Source: Vulcanisaeta distributa JCM 11217
GTDB lineage: Archaea > Thermoproteota > Thermoprotei > Thermoproteales > Thermocladiaceae
NCBI RefSeq assembly: GCF_001316005.1
Contig: NZ_BBBJ01000011.1
Location: 1-64,000, forward strand
Direction: 5' to 3'
DNA length: 64,000 nt
Part shown: piece after piece, positions 22,054-32,392 of the stretch
Numbering within the stretch: position 1 is the first letter of the stretch
Layout: each line of letters opens with the position of its first letter
Program-made: the position numbers and the translations under genes
The notes under the pieces: generated by a model
Told to the model about the DNA's origin: nothing
The model's database searches: none
Seen by the model: the letters and a program-made list of their open reading frames with translations, nothing else

Positions 22054-23541
22054 ATGATAAGGAGTAAGGTCCTAATCGTGGGCGACGGTGCGAGGGAGCA
22101 TGCCCTGGCCGCAAGGCTTAGTTTGAGCGTTCACGAGCCTAGGATAAGCGCGTTGGTGATGCATGAAAATCCTGGGATCAAAAGGATCGTGGAGAAAACG
22201 GGCGGTGAATTGATTAAGTCTAGGTTAGATCCAAATGGCTTGATCAACGCTGTTGATAGGGTTAATCCTGACATCGTGGTTATTGGGCCCGAGGAACCGC
22301 AGTTCGCCGGCGTTGCCGATAAGGCTATCGAGCTTGGTATACCCACCTTCGGGGGGGTTCCTAAGTTACTAGCCATGATAGAACAGAGTAAGGCCTTCGC
22401 GAGGACCCTAATGTGGAAGTATAGGATACCAGGTAGGATAGCCTTTAGGGCGTTTAGGGACATTAACGAGGCATTGCAGTACGTATCCAGTGCAGGTTCC
22501 GTCGCGATAAAGCCGGCCAGACAAAGCGGTGGTAAGGGCGTTAGGGTATTCTGGGATAGGCAGGCCTACCTTAGGGACAGTCTTAATAAGGCTAAGGCTA
22601 CCCAAGTGATCACGGCATCAAGCGATGTTAAGGCATATGGCGACATCGATGATTTAATAGTCATCGAGGAGGCAGTGACTGGAGTTGAGTACACGGTTCA
22701 GGTAATCACCGACGGTAAATCTATCATAGCCCTACCACCAATCCAGGATCACCCGCATGTGTTTGACTATGACGTAGGCCCCGAGTGCGGTGGGATGGGG
22801 GGGCCATAGTCGGTCCAGGACCCGCACTGCCATTTTTAACCCAGGAAGAGTATGGGGGGGAAAGCGTCGAAATAGTGAGGAGAACCTTGGACGCACTACA
22901 ACGTGAGGTTGGCCTTAGGTACGTCGGCGTATTAAGCGGTCAATTCATGCTCACGACGTACGGACCAACACTCATCGAGTACTACAGTAGGTTTGGTGAC
23001 CCAGAGGTCCTCAACGCATTAGCGATGCTGAACGGCGACTTACTTGAAATCATCGAGGCTGCGGTGGAGGGTAGGTTAGCGAGCATTAAGTTCTCATTTA
23101 GAGAGGGCGTTGTCGCGATCTCAAAGGCCGTGGCGCCCCCTGGGCTACCCACACAATAGGGAATTGGCACGTGGAAGAACAATAACCATGGACATGGATA
23201 AAATAAGGAGGTTGGGTTGTGAGGTTTACTTCGGCTCAGTAGTTGAGGAGGGTGGGCTTTATAAAACCCTGGGCTCCAGGGCCGTCGAGGTACTCGTCGT
23301 GGGCAGCACGTATGAGGAGGTCTATGAAAGAATCGAGAATTGCATAGCCAGCATCAAGTCACCTGATTGGCAATTAATACATAGGCGGGATATAGGGGGG
23401 GGTAGGGAATTAATTGAGAGGAGGATTAAAGACGCCGAGCGCGTCAGGGCAGTCTATAGATGGAGAAGAGAACATGGGCTGGGCAGGGTAAGGATTGACT
23501 GGGTACCTGGTGGTGAAATCACTATATATGATTACGCATAA
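22054..23541 (+). CDS. purD: phosphoribosylamine--glycine ligase
   Basis: ATP-grasp enzyme making GAR. N-terminal VLIVGDGAREHALAARL, VIGPEEPQFAGVADK, AIKPARQSGGKGVR, and PECGGMG followed by GPGPALPFL. Two frameshifts: the 7-G run at 22797-22803 (5 restores GGMGAIVGPGP) and the 5-C run near 23136-23140 (4 restores VAPLGYPHNRELARG). ORF ends overlap correctly after repair, giving about 495 residues, somewhat longer than bacterial PurD. It is preceded by the purine palindromes and converges with purT. Confidence 0.94.
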
Positions 23542-23671
23542 AACGCGCCATTGTGGCTAAATAACAAGGAGGTGCCAAGCCTTGCGCTTATCAGTAAAGC
23601 TCTCAGGAACTATTTAAAAATAATTTTTTAATTAGTTTAGTTTTTAACTTTAAAATATCCAAATATATCCT

Positions 23672-24883
23672 TTACCTAACCTTAATTAGTGACGCAGCTA
23701 ACCTAGCCTTCTCCCTGGCCTCCTGTACCGTACTTCCCGTGGCTAACACGATGCCCATCCTCCTATGCCTATACGTGAAGGGCTTCCCGAATAACCTAAC
23801 CTGGACCCCCCCAGGTATCCTCAGCGCCTCCTCAAGCCCTGTGATCCTAGGCGCCCAGGTCTCGGTATCCGCGAGTATTACGTGGGCTGCTGCCGGCGTT
23901 ACTAACTTAACCTCAGGCGTTGGTAGCCCAAGGGCGCTTCTCACGTGTATCTGAAACTCGTTTATATCCGTGCTGACTAACGTGACGAGGCCAGTGTCGT
24001 GGGGGGGCCTCGGCGCTGCTTCACTAAATAATACCCTGCCATCCCTAGTTATGAGTATTTCCACACCGTATATCCCAAGCCCTCCTAACTCATTGACGAG
24101 CCTAATGGCGTAATCCCTGGCCCTCTTCATTATTTCCTCACTCACCGTGGCTGGGTGCCAGGACTCAACGTAGTAATAAACGCCCTCAGGTCTCTGATGC
24201 TCTATAGGTAATACCGTGTTGGTCACTACGTTATTGCCCAGCAGGTACCTGTAGGTTAGTACCGTTAATTCTCTGTCAATCTTCACATACTCCTCAACCA
24301 CAACCTTACTACTACTACCCCCCCTCGCATGGGCAAGGGCCTCCTTGAAGCCTCGCTCGACATCATCATACTTACTGATGAGTACGTGCCCATGCCCGCT
24401 GGAACTCATTTCCGGCTTTAGTAGGCATGGGAAGCCCAAGTCCTTGCACGCCCTCTTCACATCCTCAACACTCTCCGCAAAGAAATACCTGGTGGTTGGT
24501 AATTGAAGCTTCTCCGCAGCCAGTCTCCTCAGCTCAATCCTATTCATGCAGATCTTAACGGCCCTGGCGTTGGGCACGACTTTGAAGCCCTCCTCCTCCA
24601 GCTCCACAAGGGCGTCGGTGTTTATCGCCTCTATCTCGGCAATGATCGCGTCGGGGGGGCCCTCCCTATGCACCAATGCCTTAATGGCATTTTTATCGAG
24701 CATATTAATCACGTACCTCCTATGGGCAACATGCATTGCCGGGGGGGCCATGTCATACCTATCGACAGCTATAACCTCGACACCCATTCGCTGCGCCTCA
24801 ATGGCCATCTCCTTGCCCAACTCACCACTACCCAACAGCATTATCTTCTTGGAACCCACAAGTAGTGGTGAACCAATCTCCAT
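23672..24883 (-). CDS. purT: formate-dependent GAR transformylase
   Basis: Formylates GAR using formate and ATP, independent of folate. The 403-residue frame is intact: [40 protein letters not shown]-grasp [13 protein letters not shown], and RPPHDTG. The last has two Pro where the family has PRPHDTG; the extra one comes from the 7-bp run at 24001-24007. The start ATG overlaps the purQ stop (TGATG), so purS-purQ-purT form one operon. Confidence 0.96.
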   Translation of the reverse strand: MEIGSPLLVGSKKIMLLGSGELGKEMAIEAQRMGVEVIAVDRYDMAPPAMHVAHRRYVINMLDKNAIKALVHREGPPDAIIAEIEAINTDALVELEEEGFKVVPNARAVKICMNRIELRRLAAEKLQLPTTRYFFAESVEDVKRACKDLGFPCLLKPEMSSSGHGHVLISKYDDVERGFKEALAHARGGSSSKVVVEEYVKIDRELTVLTYRYLLGNNVVTNTVLPIEHQRPEGVYYYVESWHPATVSEEIMKRARDYAIRLVNELGGLGIYGVEILITRDGRVLFSEAAPRPPHDTGLVTLVSTDINEFQIHVRSALGLPTPEVKLVTPAAAHVILADTETWAPRITGLEEALRIPGGVQVRLFGKPFTYRHRRMGIVLATGSTVQEAREKARLAASLIKVR

Positions 24884-25562
24884 CACCAACCACCCACGAG
24901 GCTATCCCTAAGACTAAGCCAAAGCTTTAGCCCACCAGGCACGAAACCCCCCCTTGGGGGGGTTAGTACGGCTTCCGCCGACCTCTCTGGGTGCGGCATG
25001 AGACCGAGGACGTTGCCTCGTAATTAACCACACCGGCTATCAAGGCTGCTGAGCCGTTTGGGTTCTCGCCATAGTACGTGAAAGCCACCCTGACCTCGTC
25101 GACGCTATCTATGAAATACCTACCTTCGCCATGGGCTATGGGCATTGAAACCACCTCATCAAGCGAATATAACTTAGTAAAGGGCGTCTTAATGTCGTTG
25201 ACCTTGACCCAAACCCACTTTGCTATGAACCTAGGCGGATCGTTGGGTAGTAATGCCCCCCCAGGTAGTAATCCAGCCTCAACGAGTATTTGAAAGCCAT
25301 TACATATGCCAAGTACGGGTACACCACCCTCCGCATCCATGATTACCTCCCTCATCACCCTTGACCTGGCGGCGATTGCGCCAGCCCTTAGCCAATCCCC
25401 ATAGCTAAAGCCTCCAGGTACTATAATGGCATCGTATATGCCGTGCCTAAAATCTTCATGCCAAACCAGCTCGGCGTCGATGTGAACCACATTCTTAAGA
25501 ACGTGAATTACGTCTAGGTCGCCATTAGTACCTGGAAACCTAATAACAGCTACTTTAGGCAT
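24883..25562 (-). CDS. purQ: FGAM synthase glutaminase subunit
   Basis: Supplies ammonia to Pur[34 protein letters not shown], and the nucleophile elbow GICNGFQIL near residue 90 are diagnostic. A missing base near 25012-25020 hides the C-terminus; restored it reads [18 protein letters not shown] with the catalytic His-Glu, ending in TGA 24883-24885 that overlaps purT. About 226 residues. The ATG at 25562 overlaps the end of purS. Confidence 0.95.
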
Positions 25563-25827
25563 TCTCAACACCAAGTATTAGCAATCTATGGACCGTTGGG
25601 TTAAATATCCTAGCCCTCTCGCAGACCTCCCTAACGTAGTTTATGGCCTCCGCATCGTCCTTCGCGTTAACTATGAAGCCGAGGTACTTACCGCTGATGA
25701 CCTTATTGACATTACTAAAACCACTAATTGAAACAAGGTCCTTAAGTATGGTCTCGCCCTCAGGGTCTCGAACACCCTTAAGTACAATAGCCGTATGGAC
25801 CAAGTACTTATTCGATACGTTACCCAT
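25555..25827 (-). CDS. purS: FGAM synthase subunit PurS
   Basis: Small bridging subunit between PurQ and PurL, 90 residues, intact. The block VRDPEGETILKDLVSISGF and the late GFIVNAKDDAEAINYVREVCE show the PurS ferredoxin-like fold. It heads the purS-purQ-purT operon. A 26-bp palindrome lies about 55 bases upstream of its ATG. Confidence 0.92.
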   Translation of the reverse strand: MGNVSNKYLVHTAIVLKGVRDPEGETILKDLVSISGFSNVNKVISGKYLGFIVNAKDDAEAINYVREVCERARIFNPTVHRLLILGVENA

Positions 25828-25881
25828 TGATTAATTAAATGATTAAAAATATTTAAAGGTTTCCCTTGAAGAATACCGGCT

Positions 25882-25907
25882 ATTGTTTAATTAATTATTT
25901 AAACAAT
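25882..25907. promoter_or_regulatory. 26-bp palindrome upstream of purSQT
   Basis: Arms ATTGTTTAA and TTTAAACAAT around a TTAATTA centre. One base differs from the purC/purD site at 21957-21982. Candidate operator of a purine regulon. Confidence 0.62.
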
Positions 25908-26002
25908 AATTGAGAGCCGATGCACCATTAAATTTGTTAAAAACATAATTACTAATGAAATTGAAAATTTAGACGATGACGCTTTAATTTTATTACACCG
26001 AC

Positions 26003-26619
26003 TCAATGCTTACCCAACGCCAATTCGAGTAAGTACTTATGCACTGCCGTTGTCGTTAGTTCTGGGTGGAAGGCTATCGCCAACATGTGGTCTTCCTGGG
26101 CCGCAGCAATGACGCTACCCAGCCTTGGGTGCTTAACGCTAGCCAACGCCCTTGCATTTCCCCCCCAAACCTTCACTATGCTGGCGCCCTAATGAAGACG
26201 GCCCTTACCGCGCCAATACCTTCAATAGTTACGTCCACCTCAAAGGAGTCCCTCTGCCTACCGAAGGCGTTCCTAACCACGGCTATATCCATAACACCGA
26301 GTATTGGCTGGCCAGTCTCGCCAACCACGGAGTCCCTGACCTCCCTGGCCATGAATATGGCGCCGGCGCACGTGCCCAGCGTCGGTAGTCCATTGATTAT
26401 TAAGTCCCTAAGCCTATCAAGAAGGCCGTTACGACTGGCCAATGAGCCTATCGTGGTTGACTCACCGCCTGGTATTACTAGGGCGTTTAAACCGTTTAAG
26501 TGCTCGGGCTTCTTAACCCTAACGACATCAACGTTGATCTTCAACTCATCCGCCGCCCTCCTAATGGCATACTCGTGCTCCTCAACATCACCCTGCAATG
26601 CGAGTACGCCGACCTTCAC
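26003..26619 (-). CDS. pdxT: PLP synthase glutaminase subunit
   Basis: Releases ammonia from glutamine for Pdx[51 protein letters not shown] with the nucleophile Cys, then a broken region at 26155-26185 containing a 7-C run, after which [19 protein letters not shown] supplies the catalytic His-Glu. TGA at 26003-26005. About 205 residues. Starts 2 bases after the pdxS stop, same strand. Confidence 0.95.
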
Positions 26620-26621
26620 GT

Positions 26622-27649
26622 CTAAACACCCCCCCTTACCTGAAGTAATTCCTCAGGCTTCAGGGACTTAATGTCTATACCCATCATTGACGCCTTCTCA
26701 CTAACCATCCTCTGAGCCTCAACCACCGTCTCCGGGTCGTCCCAATGCGCAGTGGCTATTACTATGGCCTCAGCCCTCTCCCTCGGGTCCTGGCTCTTGA
26801 AGATACCGGAACCTACGAAGACTCCGTCGGCGCCGAGCCACATCATTAAGGCAGCATCGGCCGGCGTGGCTATACCGCCTGCGGCGAAGGTGATCACCGG
26901 TAACCTACCCATCCTAGCCGTTAAGGTCACCAACTCGACTGGTACCTGGCACTGCCTGGCGAAGTCCCTCAGCCTCTCCTCATCACCATCCCTATAGGCT
27001 GCGTATAACTCATTAATTGCCTTGTAAAGAACCTTAAAGTGCTTAACGGCCTCACTGACGTTCCCCGTGCCCGCCTCACCCTTAGACCTTATCATCGACG
27101 CACCCTCACTAATCCTCCTAAGTGCCTCGCATAACTCACGGCATCCATTGACGAAGGGCACAGTGAACAACCACTTATTGATGTGGTGCTGCTCATCAAC
27201 CGGCGTAAGCACCTCAGACTCATCTATTAAATCAACGCCCACCTGCTCAAGGATAAAGGCCTCGTAGTAATGACCAATCCTCACCTTCGCAGAAACCGGT
27301 ATTGTTACGTGCCTCATCACATCCTCAATAACCTTGACATCAGCCATCCTGCCACGCCACCTGCCTTACGCACATCGTAGGGCAACTTATCAAGGACCAT
27401 TACGCCAACAGCACCCGCCTCCTCAGCAATTTGAGCCTGCTCCACATTGGTCACGTCCATTATGACCCCATTCCTAAGCATTGATGGGAAGCCAACCTTA
27501 ACCTTCACCGTGCCGGTAACAACGCCATCCACCTCATAAGGCCTAGGCCAGTTAAATCCCCTCTCCCTAAGCCTATCCCTCAACTCCAGCATGCCGTAGA
27601 AGAAGTCCCTGAGCTTCTCGAGGTACTCGAAGGAGGGTGATACCGACAT
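26622..27649 (-). CDS. pdxS: PLP synthase lyase subunit
   Basis: Builds pyridoxal phosphate from ribose 5-phosphate, glyceraldehyde 3-phosphate and ammonia. [38 protein letters not shown] (catalytic Lys), [13 protein letters not shown] and [19 protein letters not shown] are diagnostic. One frameshift near 27343-27352 (GGVA then RMAD). The protein has about 45 extra N-terminal residues before the usual KVGFPSML block ([19 protein letters not shown] region). Its promoter shares a palindrome and leader with the aminotransferase at 5636-6812. Confidence 0.96.
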
Positions 27650-27685
27650 CGGGAATTAGCCTGCTTAGGGATTATTTATGGTTTG

Positions 27686-27697
27686 TTAAACGTTTAA
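27686..27697 (-). promoter_or_regulatory. palindrome TTAAACGTTTAA upstream of pdxS
   Basis: Identical 15-base core to that at 6846-6860, again about 36 bases from the start codon, followed by the TATA-like ataaataat and the leader block CCCTAAGCA (27662-27670). Confidence 0.65.
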
Positions 27698-27728
27698 TAA
27701 CGTAGTAAGTGACGTTTATTATCATTAT

Positions 27729-28201
27729 TTAACGCTTTAATAAACCCCCCCTTAACTTATTTATTAATTTAAGAACGTATTCCCTATGCACCTCATACTC
27801 GTCCCTCGTCATGAAATTATGGTAAAAATTTGCGTGTAAACGCTCAGCGGCCCCCCCAAAGTAAAGCGGTAATTCCTTATCATTTGTCTCTTTAAATAAT
27901 CTATTGATTATTACGTCGTAGTCCCTATGGCTGTAGTGATCCCAACCCCCCCTCAACTCGGCGATCGCATTAAGTAAAGCCGCAACGGCACCCCCCCAAA
28001 GTTTTTCGCTCGCTTGAACTAAGTCGCCCTTGGCATACTCATCATCACTATGCTAAGTAATTCCTCATGAATCTTCAGATAAATATCAACCCTATCCTTA
28101 GGATCAAGTCTCTGAGCCAGTAAATCGGCCAGGAATAACTCTACGGCAACACCCCCCCTATTCCTACTCTCCTCATTTATCAACCTAAGCAGTTCCTCCA
28201 C
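27729..28201 (-). CDS. PaREP1 family protein (one frameshift)
   Basis: HEPN-like helical protein of the Pyrobaculum repeat family 1, multicopy in Thermoproteales. N-terminal EELLRLINEESRNRGGVAVE is followed by DPKDRVDIYLKIHEELL; after repair near 28020 the chain reads KGDLVQASEKLWG, AALLNAIAELRG, WDHYSHRDYDVIINRLF and ERLHANFYHNFM, the classical PaREP1 order. In-frame 7-G runs at 27959 and 27992 add glycines. Function unknown; HEPN folds occur in toxin-antitoxin and RNase contexts, but no catalytic RxxxxH is evident. Confidence 0.8.
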
Positions 28202-28289
28202 GTGATTAATTATTACGTGGTTCCCTTAAAAAGGGTTTGTAGGCTATGTTCAATAAAAGCTTAATAATAGGATAATAAGTTAGTTATTA

Positions 28290-29615
28290 ATGGCTAAGAC
28301 AATAATCGAGGAGGTTAGGGAGGGTAGAATTCCAGATGAGGTTAAGGCTGTGGCTAAGCGTGAAGGTGTTGATGAGTATAAACTGGCTAAGAGGATAGCC
28401 AGCGGCAGAGCCATAATTATTAGGAACATTAAATTGCCCGACAAGGCTAGCGCGGTTGGCCTAGGGTTAACGACTAAGGTTAACGTTAATATAGGCACGT
28501 CAAGCGAGGTCGTGAGTCTGGAGACCGAGCTTGAGAAGGTTAGGATCGCCAATAAGTGGGGGGGCGACACGCTAATGGACCTATCGACCGGCGGCGACCT
28601 AGATGAGATACGCAGGGCGATAATTAAGGAGTCTAGGTTGCCGTGGGGGGGACAGTACCGACTTACCAAGCATTCATAGACTCGTTTAAGAGGAAGGGTG
28701 GTGGGGGGGCTTATTTCGCTGAGGATGAGCTCTTTGATGTTGTCGAGAAGCATTTAAGGGATGGCGTAGCCTTCATGACCATACATGCAGCCGTCACCAG
28801 GGAATTAGCAATTAAGGCTTTGAAGAGCGGTAGGGTTATACCATCGTCTCTAGGGGGGGTGGGGGGGACATGCTCATTGGCTGGATGCTCCATAATAATG
28901 CTGAGAACCCATTCTACGCCAGGTGGGACTATGTGCTTGAGCTCTTTAAGGAGTACGACGCCATCATCTCAATAGGCGACGCCCTACGCCCAGGAGCCAC
29001 GGCAGATAGCCACGACGAGTTCCACGTGGCTGAACTAATCGAAGCAGCGAGACTGGTGAAGAGGGCTAGGAAGGCCGGGGTTCAGGTGATGGTTGAGGGT
29101 CCGGGGGGGCATGTACCACTTAACGAGATTGTTTGGGATGTTAAGCTAATGAAGAAGTTAACGGATGGCGCGCCGTACTACGTCCTGGGGGGGCCGCTTC
29201 CTACCGATGTGGCTGCCCCCTACGACCACATCGCGGGCGCATCGGCGCCGCAATTGCTGGGGGGGCGGCTGGCGCGGACTTACTATGCTACCTAACGCCT
29301 GCTGAGCACCTGGGCTTACCAACGCCAAAGCAGGTTGAGGAGGGCGTGATAGCCTTTAAGGTGGCGGCTCACGTGGCGGATATAATAAAGCTCGGCAGGA
29401 GGGCCAGGGCCTGGGATGACGAGGTCAGTAGGTTGAGAGGTAAGCTCATGTGGAGGGAAATGATATCCAAATTAATAGACCCGGATAGGGCCTGGGCCGT
29501 GTACACGCAGTACGGGGAGCCCAAGGTTAAGGGTTGTACAATGTGCGGCGGTTACTGCCCAATGCTCATGGTGATGCAGCAAATTAGGAAGGTTAAGGGT
29601 GAGACCAATGGATGA
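28290..29615 (+). CDS. thiC: phosphomethylpyrimidine synthase (several frameshifts)
   Basis: Radical-SAM rearrangement of AIR to HMP phosphate in thiamine synthesis. [75 protein letters not shown] and [11 protein letters not shown] near the C-terminus, the cluster motif (C-x2-C-x3-C as printed). Breaks near 28648, 28704, 28855-28868 and 29260-29300 lie at or beside G runs. [11 protein letters not shown] and [10 protein letters not shown] each have one Gly more than the family, from 7-G runs. It uses AIR from the purine pathway. Confidence 0.95.
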
Positions 29616-30116
29616 GGCTTGGGTCTGGAGCACGTGGGTTAAGGCTAGCAAGTTAAGGGGGGCGCTGACGTTGCGATAGTCGCCGCTTGCCTACCCTTCG
29701 TAAACCCGAAACTCTATCAAGAGATTTCGAAGAATAAGGTGGTGCTGCTCGCCTGCCCTGAGCGTGAGCACTCGGCGCTTTACGGTAAAATAGCGAGCAT
29801 GGTTCGGTCGTCAAGGCCGAGGTCGATAACGGTAGTCTCAATAGATGGCAGTCCGCACTGTGCATTACTTCACGCATCGGTCAACGAGGCCGAGTACATA
29901 CTCAATGAAGACATACCCAGGAGGCACTACGTGGTACTTGACGGCGAAGAGCTTAGGGAAATATCGCCGAATGCCGTGAGAGTCGCTAGATACTTATCGA
30001 TTGTTGAGGAGTTGATCAGGAAAAGCCCCGAGGCGCTCGAGGAATTAGCGAGACACAGCCTCGAATATAGAAGTAGCCTCGCCAGAGCCGGTAAAGGCGA
30101 TGCATCAAGGGCCTAA
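29609..30116 (+). CDS. conserved protein coupled to thiC
   Basis: Not recognised. ATG 29609 overlaps the thiC stop (ATGGATGA), so translation is probably coupled. Restored by removing two G from the run 29656-29661, the product (about 168 residues) starts [18 protein letters not shown] and continues [54 protein letters not shown] and [20 protein letters not shown]. The alternating strands and helices and the conserved-looking Cys and His ([11 protein letters not shown]) suggest a small alpha/beta or metal-binding protein. A thiamine-related role is inferred from position only. Confidence 0.6.
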
Positions 30117-30117
30117 T

Positions 30118-30440
30118 GGTGCTATTTCACAATACTCCCTGCTTTACTAAGTCCTCCATGTGCCCCACATCCTCCTCAATCTGCCCAGCTTCAACATGGC
30201 CTTATGTAATCCCTCCACATGCAGGAACCACGCCCTACCCACCAAGCTTAATCTCCCTATTACTGAGTTTGCTGCTCATTGGATCCACGGCGTTGAACAG
30301 CAACGTTGCTATCCATCCTCCCTGGGTCTTAGCAGTCCCTGCCTCGTCTAAACCTAGCTACTACCATGGCTTTGATGGTCTCTTCGGCAGCCTTACAGAG
30401 CTTCTCACAGACTTATTCAGGATTCCTATCATGTGATGAT
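30118..30440 (-). pseudogene. PaREP1-like gene remnant
   Basis: No long frame, but minus-strand fragments in different frames match PaREP1 order: KAAEETIKAMVV, then GGWIATLLFNAVDPMSSKL, GRAWFLHVEGLHKAMLKLG, and EDVGHMEDLVKQG. Several shifts without G runs distinguish it from the surrounding sequence errors and indicate real decay. Its upstream part (30440-30610) shows no recognisable domain. Confidence 0.55.
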
Positions 30441-30639
30441 AGGGAGGTTGATATGTCCTATTGCCGTGAAGCAGAAGAAAGTTCTGCAGGTAGTGACTAT
30501 TTACGTAGGTGCTACGTCAGAAGTGGGAGGGCTATGAGGTTTGTTAGGCACCATGATAGTGCTAACACCGTCTTATGGAGGTATTACCTACTTCCCGCCG
30601 CTAGATTATAGAATCCATAACAATAACAATGATTAATTT

Positions 30640-30662
30640 CCACCCCCCCATTGGGGGGGTGG
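30640..30662. other. short inverted repeat in a 370-bp gene-free stretch
   Basis: CCA plus seven C, a three-base turn, seven G plus TGG. It could act as a hairpin in RNA, but no T-run follows and the run lengths are doubtful. The rest of 30612-30985 is AT-rich and shows no gene. Confidence 0.3.
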
Positions 30663-30985
30663 TAGTAACTCAATTTGGTAAATTACTATACTATTTATTA
30701 TATACATACTATCTATCTATTATTATATTATTTATTATTCACTTCTTAACCATAGTATCGAATGTGTAGAACTTATCATATGCAGCTTATATAAGGTATT
30801 AAAGGTTTCATGTTTCTATCATCAAATACCTGATTAACGGAAATACATGATCCATTTAAAGTTCATCATTACCTTAATTTACGACTGATGATTCTTAAAT
30901 GTATTTTGGACATTAATGCAATATAAAAATAGCTATTATGTTTTAATTGCGTTGTTTTATGGGTTGTTAATATCTTAAGGGCAAT

Positions 30986-31474
30986 CTATTCTGGTGGTAT
31001 TTCAGCGTATGCCATTGCTATGTCTATTCCGTAAAGCCTCTTATTTAAATGCTGTGATAGTAAAAATACTGTAATGCCCAGTAGCATAGAGCTCATCACC
31101 ACACTGTATGCCAGCCAGTTACCACCCCCCCATAGGTTCGGGTACTCAATGAACTCATACGTTAAATAGGCCATTACAATTGCCTGCAATATGCCGAAGA
31201 CCGATAATATAACTCTAGTTGATCCATTGACGCTGAAGGACCCCCCCTTAATGCCTATTATTATCGCCGCTATACTAACAATTAAGAAGTACATCAATGC
31301 GCCTATTGTTACGCGTAGAGTGCCGTGAATGTTCCTTAGAATAAATCCGTCAGTGTGATTAATATGGCCGTAATTAATAGGTCGAATAGGTGTGCGCATA
31401 TTGGTGTTCCAAACCTCGGGCCTAGGTAAGCGAAGGCACACTATCAGCTCATGCAATGAATTGACATAATCCAT
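30986..31474 (-). pseudogene. C-terminal remnant of an APC-type permease
   Basis: Shares the terminal EIPPE and the late transmembrane pattern with the permease at 4137-5652. The upstream end, read in a second frame, gives AYLGPRFGTPICAHLFDLLI, which parallels FSYVSLRTHSPVMAHLVDLV of that gene. After a shift, IGALMYFLIVSIAAIIIGI and three further helices follow. About two thirds of the transporter is missing, so it cannot be functional. One 7-C run (31126-31132) lies inside. Confidence 0.6.
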
Positions 31475-31666
31475 GAGGATTTTCGGGAAAGGCTAGATCT
31501 AAGCCATACTTAATCATGGCATTATCACACTTTATCATTGATATTTTTGATTAAATAATACCTTATAAAAGTTGCGTAAAAATTCACATTGATTTGTTTA
31601 ATTAAATGATTAATAAATAATCCACGCTACTTCCTTTCGACTCATTTAAGAAACTTTATTTAATTA

Positions 31667-31676
31667 ATTGTTTAAA
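31667..31676. promoter_or_regulatory. ATTGTTTAAA half-site upstream of the phosphoribosyltransferase-purP operon
   Basis: Same decamer as at purE/purL, within an AT-rich segment (31590-31700) that also contains TTGTTTAATTAA at 31593-31604. It lies about 70 bases before the start of the operon. Confidence 0.45.
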
Positions 31677-31747
31677 TAATTAACGTATTATATACCGAGG
31701 TTTAGTAAGTAACCTTTAAATAAAAATTAATTAATTATTGATAGGTT

Positions 31748-32392
31748 ATGTCGAACATGGAACTTATTAGGGTTTATGGGGGGGGCAGTCGTTTCATGAG
31801 GTGGAGGTCTTCGGTCTTAGGCGTAGCTTACCCATAGTGCCCATTGGTGATGGTTTGTGGATTGCCTCGGACGCTGGGCTTGTGCTTGGTGATGTGGAGT
31901 TCATTGGTAGGGCTGGTCGTGAGGTTGCCAAAGTGGTGAGGCAATACGACCCGGATATCATTGTTACGGCTGAGGCTAAAGCCATTGCCATGACCTATGA
32001 GGCGGCTAGAAACCTCGGCCATGGTAGGTTCGTTATTGTTAGAAAGAGTGTTAAGGGTTACATGAAGGGTTACATTGCTGAGAGAGTGAAATCAATAACG
32101 ACTAAGGAACCCCCAAACCCTCGTACTTACCGGTGAGGATGCGGAGTTTATCAGGGGGGGTAGGAGGGTGTGCCTATTCGATGATGTTGTTTCGACGGGC
32201 AGCACAATGAGGACTCTGGAGAGACTTGTTAATAGGGTTGGTGGTGAGGTTATTTGTAAGGCGTGTATCTGGCGTGAGGGTCCCTGGTACACCTCCAATG
32301 ATTTGATATTCTTCGATTACCTACCGATCTACGTATCGAGGGAGCTGTACGACAGGTTCATGGAAGTCCCTCATTGGGGGGGTGGTAGGTAA
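31748..32392 (+). CDS. purine phosphoribosyltransferase-like protein
   Basis: Type I PRTase: VCLFDDVVSTGSTM near residue 145 is the PRPP loop, and DIIVTAEAKAIAMTYEAAR resembles adenine/hypoxanthine PRTases. The start ATG 31748 (MSNMELIRVYGG) is separated from the main frame by the 8-G run 31778-31785; restored it reads YGGQSFHEVEVFGLRRSLP. A second break is near 32108-32150 (5 C and 7 G runs). About 213 residues. It forms an operon with two purP genes (TAATG overlap), which supports a purine salvage role. Confidence 0.85.

Noticed and set aside
24946-24962. C7-TT-G7 inverted repeat as a terminator
   Set aside because: It lies inside the restored purQ reading frame and has no T-run.
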